NCBI RefSeq assembly: GCF_026213295.1 | Contig: NC_079420.1 | Span: forward strand, 15,325,185 to 15,389,184 | DNA: 64,000 bases | Direction: 5' to 3' | Origin: Gadus chalcogrammus | Lineage: Eukaryota; Chordata; Actinopteri; Gadiformes; Gadidae | Shown: piece after piece, positions 50,401-62,256 of the stretch | How positions within the stretch are numbered: the stretch's first letter is position 1 | How the letters are laid out: the number at the start of each line of letters is the position of its first letter | Program-made: the position numbers and the translations under genes | Notes under the pieces: generated by a model | What the model saw: the letters and a program-made list of their open reading frames with translations, nothing else | Database searches by the model: none | Told to the model about the DNA's origin: nothing

Positions 50401-52779
50401 CGTCCCGGATCAGGGGGGAGCCTCGGGGGCAGGGGGGGCGGCGGCGGCGGCGGCGGCGGCGATCAGACGGCTCTGTTTCCTCTGCTGTCTCTGTTGACAC
50501 TAAGGAAGAAGAAGACTGGGATCTTTCAAATTTTCGGGGCGCGTTCATGGCCCTTGCCCACCAGTTTTCCCGCCCGTTGAGCCAGGTTAGCACTGGAAGG
50601 ATGTGTTGGAGGAAGTCGTTCCTTCTGTCGCTCTAATTCGTCCCTCTCTCCACAAGCCAGTCCACACCCACAGAACTATCCCCAGTTACTTTAACTTTTA
50701 ATGTTCCTCTTTTCTGTATAATCAAGCAGATTGTGACAGGGAAAGATTTATTTCTGCTGATTTCTGTTCTCACGGTATCAAAGGGGTTTGTTGTTTATCG
50801 TCCCTGCATGTTACTTCCACTTAGTATCTGCAAGACACTTTGATATGCATCCTTTACTACCCGTTTCTGCTTGAAAAACCAGACTGATAAAAAAAAAAAA
50901 AAAAAACTCCACACTCCCCGTGTTCGGAAAGACGTGTCTAAAATACTTTAAAGGTTGTTGGCGTGGATTGAACAAAACCCTGAACTACAGCCTACTTTTT
51001 TATCAAAGGTAGCCTCCCTTGTTTCTATAAAGTTAGGGCCTTAAGCTCTTTGGGTCGATGAGAAGTTTTTGGTGGGTACCCCTCTGGTGGCACAGTTTGT
51101 CCATGCTCCTTCCCATGTCATGGATGTGTATGGTAGAACGCCGATATAACGATATAATTATCCTCAGTTTTGTCCATACAGTTGTTTATCAACAGTCGAT
51201 CAACAAATGTGTCACACCTTAGATCACTTTTTTTTTTATATAGAGAAAACGATCCTGACTGCTGTGTGGAATCGTCTTATTGGTCGGTGCGCTTACATTT
51301 TCCAGCAGCAGCTTGAGATCAGTCATTTGGTAATTCATATTTGAAAGTAAGAAAACGGCTGTTGGCAACAGATAAGATCGCAACACCAGGATAAAAAAAA
51401 ATTCATTTTGATGTTGGTTTTATTAATTGCCACATGCTCTTTAACAGCTTTTCGAAGCCAGATGTTTATTTTTTTATTTGTGAAAGGGGTCCTCATTTCC
51501 ATATTTTTTTCCCTGGTAATTTAAATGACTCCCTTCAGCTAGTCTTTAATTGGAAAGGCATCACACTGTGATTGGTGATATGCTCTTAGGGACATCATTG
51601 AAAATTACTTGCAACTTCTGTTGGAGTTATGAAAGTAATACATTTTCAAAAGGGCTGGCGTCCAAATGTACAGAATACCCATTTGGAGATTCCCCTCGTT
51701 ACCCGTCTACTTTGTCTCATTTTGAACGCCTTTTTATATATCTGTAGTCTGAACACCTGTATGCTTGCATATAGAAAATGTCCTAGTCATTATTGCTTGG
51801 AAGATGCTTGCCATATTACTTTTCGATCCTTGTTTTCTTTTGGTTTTACCCAGCAATGTTCATAGACCCGTACGTACAGATCCTTCATCTGGGCTCTAGA
51901 GGGCAGCACTTGGCCTGAAGACACTTCCATTCTGCAGGCCATGGGTCTTCAGCATCCATCAAGCATTTAGAACTCCTTTTTTGTGGTGTCGACAGTTCTC
52001 GAGAAATGACATGTAGCCTGGATACACCTATCATCGTTGCTGGGTCGTTAGTATGGTTTGCAGATTGTAAAGTACTCAACAGATGCATTACATGGGCGCT
52101 CTGTTGTTTGGAAAGCTTGGTTGAGTTTGTCAAGTGCCTTACTGTACTACTCGAGATGGTCTGAGCGGGTACACATTTGGACTTTTTCAGACCCAGATAG
52201 CGCGGCAGTGGATGAGACGTTGGTAGGATCGTTACCTTGTTGTTGCGTCAGATGGTGGGGAAAGAACAGCCTCTGAGGGCATGAAGTGGGGAACGTATGC
52301 ATGCATGTATGTATGTCTCCTGGGAGCCGCACTGGCAATTGCACCATATTTGCTAACTTTTCAATTTCAATGTTTCTAGAAAGATTGTCTATTTCAGATT
52401 GGCTCAAAGTTCGGATTAGTTTACCTCTGTATATATATTTGAGTTTTGGAGAGATTCTACTGTCTTGGTTGAAGGCCTATACCGTTGTGGCCTGTTTTCA
52501 AACAGATTATGGTATGTCTGCCTGTGTGTTCAACCCTTTGGTCCCTGACTCCCTGGTACGCCATGAGTCCTGTCGTTGTTAGCTGAGGATTGGTGTTGCT
52601 TTACCTCCCCAATGAGCGGCATGTTGTGCCCAGGTGTTCCAGCAGGCGTTCTATATCTGTGGAGTGAAGGTGGTTTAATGACCCTGGCCCCTGCGTGGGG
52701 GAGCCTCATGCTGCATCTCCTCCCGTAAAATCCATCATTTGTTTTATTTTCTTACAAAGGTTGTGATTTGGAAGGACAT

Positions 52780-52785
52780 AATAAA
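52780..52785 (+). terminator. EDC4: EDC4 candidate polyadenylation signal 1
   Basis: AATAAA followed by GGTGTCCATGGTC, weakly GT-rich. Confidence 0.5.
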
Positions 52786-53209
52786 GGTGTCCATGGTCAA
52801 GCAGTCCTCTAACGATCCATCTTTTATTGTACCAAATTAGAAAATATTTCATGGTCTGTTATGTCCTCGAGCCAGTGTCTCCAGGTTTCCATCTGCCCTC
52901 TGTGTTCGAGGAGAGGAGGAGTGCAGGTATAGCTCAGTTTATACATACACGGTTTGAGTTCTGTATTCTCTGCTACTGGACTACAGAAAACAACTGAAAA
53001 TCATTCGTTTTCAGATGAAGAAACCAGAGTTTCAGCTAGAAAGCTTTGCACATAACGCTACACTATATTTTCCTCGATTAGTTTGATGATAAAGAAATTG
53101 TTAAATATCCGTTTTTTTTTCGGTGTATGACAGACTTGTTTATTCCCCAAATGCTTGGTGGATTATGTTGTAAATTTTAGTTACTTTTACCCTATACGTT
53201 TTTTGAAAT

Positions 53210-53215
53210 AATAAA
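53210..53215 (+). terminator. EDC4: EDC4 candidate polyadenylation signal 2
   Basis: AATAAA followed by a T/GT-rich stretch (TTTCTTCGTTGTCC). A hAT-type element begins 34 bp later, at 53249. Confidence 0.5.
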
Positions 53216-53248
53216 AACATGTTCAATTTCTTCGTTGTCCCTCTATTG

Positions 53249-54032
53249 CAGGGGTGGGGAACCTTTTTCACATCAAGGGCCATTTCAATTTTTCCAAAGT
53301 CCTCAGAGGGCCGTACCATTATGAACACATAACTAAAGATGAAAAAAAAGACAAAAAAAGTCTATAACTGCTGTGTTACTAAGCCTCATGTTTGCTGCAT
53401 TTCTAGACGCACCTAATGTGATGGCTGGAACTGTTTTTCTCTAGCAAGGCGTTTGATGTCAGCTGGCAGTGATGATGAAGCTACTCCAGGGATGGGCAAC
53501 TTTCATGATAAAGAGGGCCACATTTTTTATCATAACCATCGGAGGGCCACATGACTGCACACTTCAACTATACGTGAGCTGAGAGAAGCTACATAATTTT
53601 GAATTTGGTAGATGATTTCCTGTGTTCTGGTGCATTTTGGCGATGGCCACTACCTAAAAAATCGTCCAGAATCATAACCTATGTACGGTATGTTAATTGA
53701 ACCAACATACATTAATTTCATGTTTTCCATGCTCAAACAGCCACATGAATGGTCAGTATTTTTATCAGTGCAAAGGGCTCACATACATCATCATTCAATG
53801 AAGTCAAAAAACTGAAAAACCGTGGCCCAACATTAAGTGCAACAACTCAATGAACTCAAACCCAACAAGCAGTTGTAGTAGTTGTAGTGGCGACTTAAGT
53901 GGATATCTTTAGTGACTGATATCGCTTCTAAGCAAACTAGACGCATGGGTTTGCCTTTGAATTCTATGAATTCTTCTCATCTTTCTTGAACGAGTTTTCT
54001 GTAACTCGATCAATTATTATTATTATTATTAT

Positions 54033-54077
<45 letters not shown>

Positions 54078-54166
54078 GCAGGCTGAGTGGGCATGCGGGC
54101 CGCGGGCCACATGCCCGCGGGCTGCGGGCCGCATGCGGCCCGCGGGCCGCCAGTTCCCCATCCCTG
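53249..54166. mobile_element. hAT-type non-autonomous element, 918 bp
   Basis: Left end CAGGGGTGGGGAACC; right end AGTTCCCCATCCCTG, imperfect inverse. It is flanked by a perfect 8-bp duplication CTCTATTG (53241-53248 and 54167-54174). A second, related terminus-like sequence CAGGGATGGGCAACTTTC lies inside at 53487, so the copy may be composite or carry a nested insertion. It contains a T-run (54036-54073) and a GC-rich palindromic CCCGCGGGC/GGGCCGC block at about 54090-54150. Confidence 0.85.
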
Positions 54167-54219
54167 CTCTATTGTATCATGATCTTAAATGACAGCGATT
54201 GGTTTCCCGCCCTATGTGA

Positions 54220-54220
54220 T

Positions 54221-54250
<30 letters not shown>
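54220..54250. repeat. Poly-G run
   Basis: About 29 consecutive G residues. Such a long homopolymer is unstable and error-prone in sequencing. Confidence 0.95.
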
Positions 54251-54251
<1 letters not shown>

Positions 54252-54538
54252 GTAAAGCACATGATGTCTTTTCCTAGTTAATTGGAGTTTGGCAGCTCAA
54301 GACCGTCCTACTCAGCAGCACCGCTGCCTCCTCCCTCTAGCAGAGCAGCACGCTTCCACATCCAGGCACACTACAGTGAATTGCTGTTCTCGACTCATTG
54401 ATAACGAACCACCGAATCGGATTATCTACTATCGTCAAGCGGAACGACGATACGTCTATATTCCCCGTAGCCCGAATACGCGCTATTGACCACAGGAGGA
54501 ACCGGGGCTCATTTTCCCTGCCAAGCATTTCTTCCAGA

Positions 54539-54596
54539 ATGTCATCATTAACGAATTCGGCTTGCCTATTCATCCTGCCTGTTGCCCTGTGTCTGA
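54539..54596 (+). CDS. NRN1L: Probable first coding exon of neuritin-like gene (partial)
   Basis: The frame MSSLTNSACLFILPVALCLS is a short hydrophobic signal peptide ending at a good donor (CTGA|GTAAGT, GT at 54597), phase 1. Neuritin family members are small secreted, GPI-anchored proteins whose first coding exon carries only the signal peptide. NRN1L follows EDC4 directly in human, in the same orientation. The cysteine-rich remaining exons were not found up to 64000, so the first intron would exceed 9.4 kb. The call rests on position, length and hydrophobicity, not on conserved residues; another secreted protein, or no gene, remains possible. Confidence 0.45.
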
Positions 54597-56024
54597 GTAA
54601 GTATAAGCCTACTTCTAGTACAAGCCGACTCCGAGAAAACTTTAGTGTACAATGTTTAACTTGTAGGTCCTCTGCTGAAAAACTTAAATAGCAGCAACCA
54701 AGTTGTGCTGTTCCACCCTGCCTGCTGACTTGTACACGGAGGCTGAGGTTGACTGAATCGCACGGTGATGGCTTTCCGTTTGTGAGCATTTAGTCACACC
54801 TATAGCGCGATACCATCTCCCGTACAGCCAAAGCCTACCAAGATCATGGTTTGATGCGGAACAGGTATACCGGGACGCTACTGCAGTATTTAGGCTACTC
54901 CAAGGTTCACCAGGTGAACCTCCATCTCACTTATAGTTTCCTCAATTTAATGCTACTGTTGGATCACAGCTACCGGACGAGCTGGCGTTCTGACCTCCTT
55001 GCGATACGATCATGTCGGTGAGATAAAGTGGAGACAAAAGTGCATATTTAATTCCTTTCATCATTTACAAGTAGGCCTATATATCTTAAGATTCCGGGTT
55101 CAACGCAACGGCAATCGCATAAGACTCTGAGATAAGTCCTAAATGGTAATTACACACCAGGGCATGGTTGTAGCCTACATTTTTTTCGCGTTTTTCAACC
55201 ATCACAGCCGCCCTTCTCTTTCCTCTGCACACTGTGGTGCTGACGCTGAGCTGGAACCACGCTGTGTCCCCTTGGGGATGCGCGCAGGGGCGGGAACATG
55301 CCGATGGAAATAAATCATAAATGAATTGCATCAGTCCCCACACGTCAGCGTCCCACGAGACTCAAGTCCGGTATCCGAACCTGCACGCTCGGACGCCAGG
55401 GCAACAGTGCCATGGCTACAGTCTCTATCTTCTCTCCTCTATTCACTCTCTCGCCTCGGTCTTTCTCTCCTCTTTCTTGCTCTTTCCATTCCTAAGGCCG
55501 GGCAGGAAGGGGGGAGACATTTGATCTCTAATTGTACTCCTCTGGAGCGGTTCCTAAACTAGTCTTCCAGTCTTCCTTCTCTCTGCAAGTTCTGCTTCAG
55601 CAAGTGCAGTGTAGTGTAGACAAAGCACAGCTATGGAAAGTAGGAGATTCCTCATTAAATTTCGGTCACCACACTTGTTGAAAATCGCCTCAGCAATTTT
55701 GTGAGCTGCTTCTTCTACCCCCTTTTTTTCTCTCTCTTGCTCTCTTTCTCCCCCCCCCCCCCCCCCCCCCATCCCCCACCCAGTGGCTCTTCATTACAGA
55801 CGAAGAAAGCACGGCTCTACGTTATGGAACTCCCATCATGCTCATAGAGATAACCAAGTGTAGTCACACACACACACACACACACACACGCAAAAACTCA
55901 TCACCATGGCTATCTTTAGCTCTTCCCGGCAAAACACCTGCCATGACAGATGTGTTCAAAATATCACATCGGCAGCCCGCCATATGTAAGATGTTTTTAT
56001 CTCTACATCACTTCGCTGGGCTGG

Positions 56025-56420
56025 TCCCACTGTCTCCCCCATATCCTGTCCCACTGTCTCCCCCATATCCTGTCCCACTGTCTCCCCCACATCCTGTCTC
56101 ACTGTCCCTACCACATCCTGTCTCACTGTCCCTACCACATCCTGTCCCACCGTCCTCCACCACATCCTGTCTCACTGTCCCTACCACATCCTGTCTCACT
56201 GTCCCTACCACATCCTGTCTCACTGTCCCTACCACATCCTGTCTCACTGTCCCTACCACATCCTGTCCCACTGTCCTCCACCACATCCTGTCTCACTGTC
56301 CCTACCACATCCTGTCTCACTGTCCCTACCACATCCTGTCTCACTGTCCCTACCACATCCTGTCTCACTGTCCCCCACATCCTGTCTCACTGTGCTCCAA
56401 CACATCCTGTCTCACTCTCC
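56025..56420. repeat. 24-bp minisatellite
   Basis: Units CCTACCACATCCTGTCTCAC TGTC with a shorter CCCCCACATCCTGT form at the left end, about 16-17 copies. It directly precedes the (CT)n array. Confidence 0.94.
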
Positions 56421-56431
56421 CCCCCCCATTA

Positions 56432-56435
56432 TGTC

Positions 56436-56526
<91 letters not shown>
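56432..56526. repeat. (CT)n microsatellite
   Basis: Pure CT array of about 95 bp. Confidence 0.99.
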
Positions 56527-56528
<2 letters not shown>

Positions 56529-57457
56529 CTTCTATTTTCTCATGTCGTCTCCCCTCCTCTTCACTTAATGTTTCTCCTCTCTACTGCAACCTCCCCTCTC
56601 CTCAACTCTTTATCATGTAGCATTAAGGTTTTCATGTTGCGTTGAGTTTATCATGTAGCACTATGTTGGACATGTAGCATTGTGTTTTCCTTCAGGTGTT
56701 TTTCTTTGTCTTTTTCTTGTCCCTTTGTGTTTGATTGCAGCTTTTTGTTTATGATGTAGCATTATGTTTGTCTTGTAGTGTTGTGTTTGTCTTGTAGCAT
56801 TGTGTTTATCATGTGACATTGTGTTAGTCTTGTAGTGTTGTTCCTATCACACAGAGTTGTGTTTGTAATGTGTGTTCCTGAGATGCTGGAATTATTATGC
56901 TGGAAAAAAATAAAAGGTATAGAGTAATATGTGTATGTGTGTGTGTATATATGCATATGTGTTTTTGTGTTTATGTCTATGTATTCATATTCTGTATCCC
57001 CAGACTCCGCCATAAATATTTATACATACACACACACACAAGGACACACACAAACCCCCCCACACACACAAATAGATTACAGGTCGGTACTGAAGGTCAG
57101 TTCAGATAACGAATTGTTTAGCTGCCTGTTTAAACCTATATCCTTTCTATTTCTGCTTAGCAGACTCATATTATGAAAGGCAGTCACATGCATTTCACTC
57201 TATTAAAGGGAGTGGCCAAAGAGAAGGATAGAAGAGAACATTGATAAACCAGGAGATAAAAAGAAAATTTGTGGCTGGTTCATAGTGACATAAAGTGTAT
57301 GTGTAAAATGCATTACTTGATATTCATTGTAAGAGCTTTAGATCACAGGCCAGAGGTTAACCAAGATAGAGCAGGCCAGAGGTTACCCAAGCTAGAAATC
57401 TACAAAGTGTGCCTGGTATGAAGTTTGATCAACAAATGTCAACACATGCCCAAGAGT

Positions 57458-58554
57458 CGGGGTGTAACGATACATGTATTCGTATTGAACCGAATCGGTA
57501 CGGACGTCGCCGTTCGGTGCATGGATTTACACGGAGTATACAGGGTTTACAATTAAATAAAACTGGCGTGCGGATTAATTAATGTAATGCGGAATTAATG
57601 TTAGATACGGAAGTTCTTCAGGGACAACTACACTGCAGCTACACTTTGACTACATGAACCGCGACATGTAGGAGAAAGGGATTGTTGCTCGGGATTGTCT
57701 CCCGCCGGAGCCCGCCGCTGCCCGCTTTCGAGGCACCACCGCCTCGGCAGCGGGCAGCGGGCTCCGGCGGGAGACAATCGCGGTCAACAATCGCTGGCAA
57801 CAATCCCTTTGTCCTCCATGTCGCGGTTCAGTCTACTTCAGATTGTTTTGGAAGTGGAAGAACCAGAGACGTCGGAGAACCCGACGCAGGGGATTGAGAT
57901 TCATAATATTGCCTGGAAGCACACACAGCTTTTGGCCGTGAGAATATATATATATTATGATATAGATTTCCATGTATAATATGATATTATTTAGATATGG
58001 AGCTCCAGCGCTCTTGCTGGAGCACCCGGAGTGTTCTAGAATATTTACAGAACACGGCCAAAGGCTGTGTGGCCTCGCCATTGCATACAGCCATAAACAC
58101 AAGCGCATGGTACCGTGCCCGCAAGCTGCTCAGGGCCGCACCCCCACCCTCCACCTTGACCCGCCTCTAGAAACGGCAAGGAAAGCTCATTGTGGGACTG
58201 GCTCGTAGTGGCTGTAATTCTGTGTACTTTGCACATTCATAAATAAGACATTCTGCATTTTCAGTTTAATAACTGATTGTCTTATTTGTTTACAAGTTAC
58301 GGGTGGAGTCTGGAGATGATGTGGCCTACTTATTGTTTACTGTTTACATCTTAGATTACACAGTTCAGGCTGTTGCAGCTAGCTCAGGGGAGAGACTGTA
58401 GGACACTAGGTGTTACAACCTTGATACATGCACAATAACAATAATTGCCTTCTGCATTTACTTTTCCCTTCATTATACCGAACTCGTACCGAACCGTGAT
58501 GTCTGAACCGAGGTATGAACCGAACAGTGACTTCAGTGTACCGTTACACCCCCA
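57458..58554. mobile_element. hAT-like element with large internal foldback, about 1.1 kb
   Basis: Left end CGGGGTGTAACGATACA; right end TGTACCGTTACACCCCCA. It is flanked by CCAAGAGT (57450-57457 and 58556-58563), an 8-bp duplication extendable to 9. Sub-terminal GAACCGAA-type repeats occur at both ends. The interior holds a near-perfect inverted repeat at 57656-57829. Interior frames are short and not recognised as transposase. Confidence 0.82.
57656..57829. repeat. 174-bp near-perfect foldback
   Basis: Outer arms GAACCGCGACATGTAGGAGA (57656 onward) and its inverse ending CCTCCATGTCGCGGTTC (57829); inner arms TTGTCTCCCGCCGGAGCCCG and its inverse CGGGCTCCGGCGGGAGACAA. The arms differ by a CCG indel and a few bases. 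A short CGAGGC/GCCTCG stem closes the loop. Confidence 0.9.
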
Positions 58555-58744
58555 CCCAAGAGTAGGGGAATTTCCCACACAAACAGATATACTACCACCC
58601 CGACCACACATGTGCCTCAACCACACCCAGGCTAGCATAGAATGCTGTGATATGTTTACAGAGGCACTATACATAAACATACATGCAAGCAAATAAACGA
58701 ACACTGTATACACACAAACACCACACACAAATGTAGACTGCCAT

Positions 58745-58960
58745 GACCACACACATACTCACACACACACACACACACACGTACACAAACACACACACAC
58801 GTAGCATCCATTACTACACACACACATACACTCACACACGTAGCATACATTACTACACACACACATAGCATACATTACCGCACACACACACAAACTATCC
58901 ATTACCACACGCGTGCAGACACACACACAAGTAGCATCCATTACTTCACAGACACACCCG
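58745..58960. repeat. CA-rich minisatellite with GTAGCATCCATTAC units
   Basis: Four or five CA-rich units of roughly 40-45 bp, each including (G)TAGCATCCATTACTACACAC or close variants. Confidence 0.85.
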
Positions 58961-59124
58961 CGCGGCGGCGCAGGCCGGGCTCCCTGTGAAGGAGACGGAG
59001 GAGGAGGTATATTGTGCGGGACGCAGCGGCTGACCCCCCACTTGAGTTAATGAGCATTTATTGACTTGAGCACCTGGCGTCGCTGCTGCAACTTATCACT
59101 GTTAGCACCTCTCTGCTCCGGAAA

Positions 59125-59126
<2 letters not shown>

Positions 59127-59212
<86 letters not shown>

Positions 59213-59233
59213 ACGCACATCCCACTCAAAGGC

Positions 59234-59274
<41 letters not shown>

Positions 59275-59287
59275 CCCACTCAAAGGC

Positions 59288-59356
<69 letters not shown>

Positions 59357-59424
59357 AGGCAACACAAAACAGACGCATTAAACCATGCACACACACAAAC
59401 ACAACCCACACACAGGCATTAACT

Positions 59425-59502
<78 letters not shown>

Positions 59503-59606
59503 ACCCACACACAGGCATTAACCAGGGCTTTGTCACATACGGTATGTGACAAAGTTCTGGATTTGTGTGAGTCTCACTCTGCATCCTGTATGGGTATGTG
59601 ACATAA

Positions 59607-59696
<90 letters not shown>
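59127..59696. repeat. Five (AC)n arrays in higher-order arrangement
   Basis: CA arrays at 59127-59208, 59237-59271, 59291-59353, 59428-59500 and 59609-59696. The spacers recur: ATCCCACTCAAAGGCATTAC appears twice, and AACCCACACACAGGCATTAA appears twice, so the block grew by duplication of array plus spacer. Confidence 0.95.
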
Positions 59697-59699
<3 letters not shown>

Positions 59700-59776
59700 C
59701 ATGAAAGCATGGGTAATGGCTCTCTGAACTCTACAGGATACCCACTGAGCACTCCCCCTCTTCCACAGTGTGTAGT

Positions 59777-59900
59777 AGGGGTGGGAATCTTTTACTATCT
59801 CACGATTCGATTCGATTCGATTCCAATTTTTGGGGCTACGATTCGAATCAAAATCGATTTTCGATTCAAAGCGATTTGATTCATAATGATTTCTGCTTCA
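59777..59900. mobile_element. One terminus of a DNA transposon (partial)
   Basis: AGGGGTGGGAATCTTTTACT followed by repeated ATTCGATTCG units resembles a hAT-type end as in the neighbouring elements. The opposite terminus (GATTCCCACCCCT) was not found nearby, so the right boundary is unknown. Confidence 0.4.
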
Positions 59901-60631
<731 letters not shown>

Positions 60632-60824
60632 CCTTGCTCTCGCTCGCTCTCTCTCTCTATAGCTTCGTTGAATAAAAACAATAACCCCCCTGAGGCTACT
60701 GACTGCAGTAGTCAGGGCTGCCACGAGCAACGGGAGAGATGTCATCGCCTGTTTTAGGCGGTTGTCCAGCGTTTAGCGAACCTGCCAAATATCTCTCGCT
60801 CTCTCGCTTGTTTGTTCACTCACT

Positions 60825-60826
60825 CA

Positions 60827-60903
<77 letters not shown>
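60825..60903. repeat. (CT)n microsatellite
   Basis: CT array with one CGCT interruption near 60838. Confidence 0.98.
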
Positions 60904-60907
<4 letters not shown>

Positions 60908-61065
60908 ATTGTTTTACATAAGGCAGGATAACTAATCTGGGGTTGTTTCAATTCTTTTATGCACCCGTAAATCTTTCATTAGGGCTCTGTCTTTAACAAG
61001 CTTTTAGGTTGAATAATGTACCAACTGGTGTCTGTTGTGGCCTCCGTCAACGGTAGCCTGTGCCT

Positions 61066-61067
<2 letters not shown>

Positions 61068-61162
<95 letters not shown>
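61068..61162. repeat. (TG)n microsatellite
   Basis: TG array of about 95 bp, followed by TGTGTC units to 61195. Confidence 0.99.
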
Positions 61163-61515
61163 TGTGTCTGTGTCTGTGTCTGTGTGTCTGTGTGGTTGTG
61201 GGTGCATGTGTGTGTGTTTGTTAATAGCCTCCTCGGTCAGATCCATTTCCATCGCGGGGAGCAGCCACTTCATTGACCCATCTGGTGCTGGCATGACAGC
61301 AGACACACCGAGCCCACAGGGGGAAGTGGGGGGGGGGAGTGGGCGTTCAGAGATGAAGTAGTTTGCTCAAGGGCATGACATCAGCACGCGTGTGCTATAG
61401 AGAACCAGCCACCGCTGAGGTTCGGCTGATATGGACGTGCATCTCTCTGACTCACTACTCTGTCCCCTCCCAGCGCAGGCTAAACCTCTAGGGAGGATAG
61501 GAGAGGCGAAGGCTG

Positions 61516-61621
<106 letters not shown>

Positions 61622-61814
61622 CGACGTTGGGTGCGTCACCTTGTTTTGGATATTGAAAGCATTGTTCTGAAAGTGTTGCTCGTTGCTGTACTGTTGCTCT
61701 CTTTCTCTCCTGCTGTGTTTTTTTTTGTACACTGGATCCAGTTCACTGGCTACCTTTAGCAGTGAGATCCACGGTATCCCTCTTAGTTCGGAACAGAGCC
61801 AAGTGACAGCTGCA

Positions 61815-62157
61815 CACTTGGAGCAGAGTACACTTAGAGTATAGTGCACTTAGAGTAGAGCGCACTTAGAGTAGAGCAAACTTAGAGAGTAGAGCACACT
61901 CAGAGTAAGGCGCACTTAGAGAAGTGTAAACTTTGAGTAGAATCCAGTTAGAGTAGAGTCCAGTTAGAGTCGTGTCCACTTAGAGTTGAGTAGAGTGCAC
62001 TTAGAGTAGAGTGCACTTAGAGTAGCGTCCACGTAGAGTAGAGTCCACTTAGAGTACAGTAGACTTAGAGTACAGTACACTTAGGTACACTTTGAGTAGA
62101 GTACACTTAGAGCAGAGTAGAATTAGAGCAGAGTACAATTATAGTAATGAACACTTT

Positions 62158-62158
<1 letters not shown>
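61815..62158. repeat. 16-bp degenerate minisatellite
   Basis: Units ACTTAGAGTAGAGTGC with many variants, period about 15-17 bp, roughly 20 copies, abutting the next (TG)n array. Confidence 0.92.
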
Positions 62159-62229
<71 letters not shown>

Positions 62230-62256
62230 GTGCGTGTGTGTGTGTGTGTGTGTGTG
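62159..62256. repeat. (TG)n microsatellite
   Basis: TG array with two TGCG interruptions near 62225-62233. Confidence 0.98.

Larger units (their letters stand above)
50401..53248 (+). other. EDC4: EDC4 3' UTR
   Basis: Follows the TAG at 50398-50400. No coding exon is recognisable. It contains a GGC-triplet run near 50438-50460 and A-runs near 50888. Two AATAAA hexamers, 52780-52785 and 53210-53215, are candidate ends, giving a 3' UTR of about 2.4 or 2.8 kb. Confidence 0.75.
54597..57457 (+). other. Downstream non-coding DNA, left part
   Basis: Probable first intron of the NRN1L candidate. It includes (CA)n at 55865-55889, a C-run at 55751-55770, the minisatellite at 56025-56420 and a (CT)n array. 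No exon was recognised. Confidence 0.55.

Noticed and set aside
54337..54789. 150-residue minus-strand frame overlapping the NRN1L candidate exon
   Set aside because: No recognisable motif; the plus-strand signal peptide with its donor and synteny is the better explanation, though only moderately supported.
55838..56645. Frames of 230-260 residues rich in Ser, His, Pro and Leu
   Set aside because: Generated by the 24-bp minisatellite and the (CT)n array; no conserved sequence.
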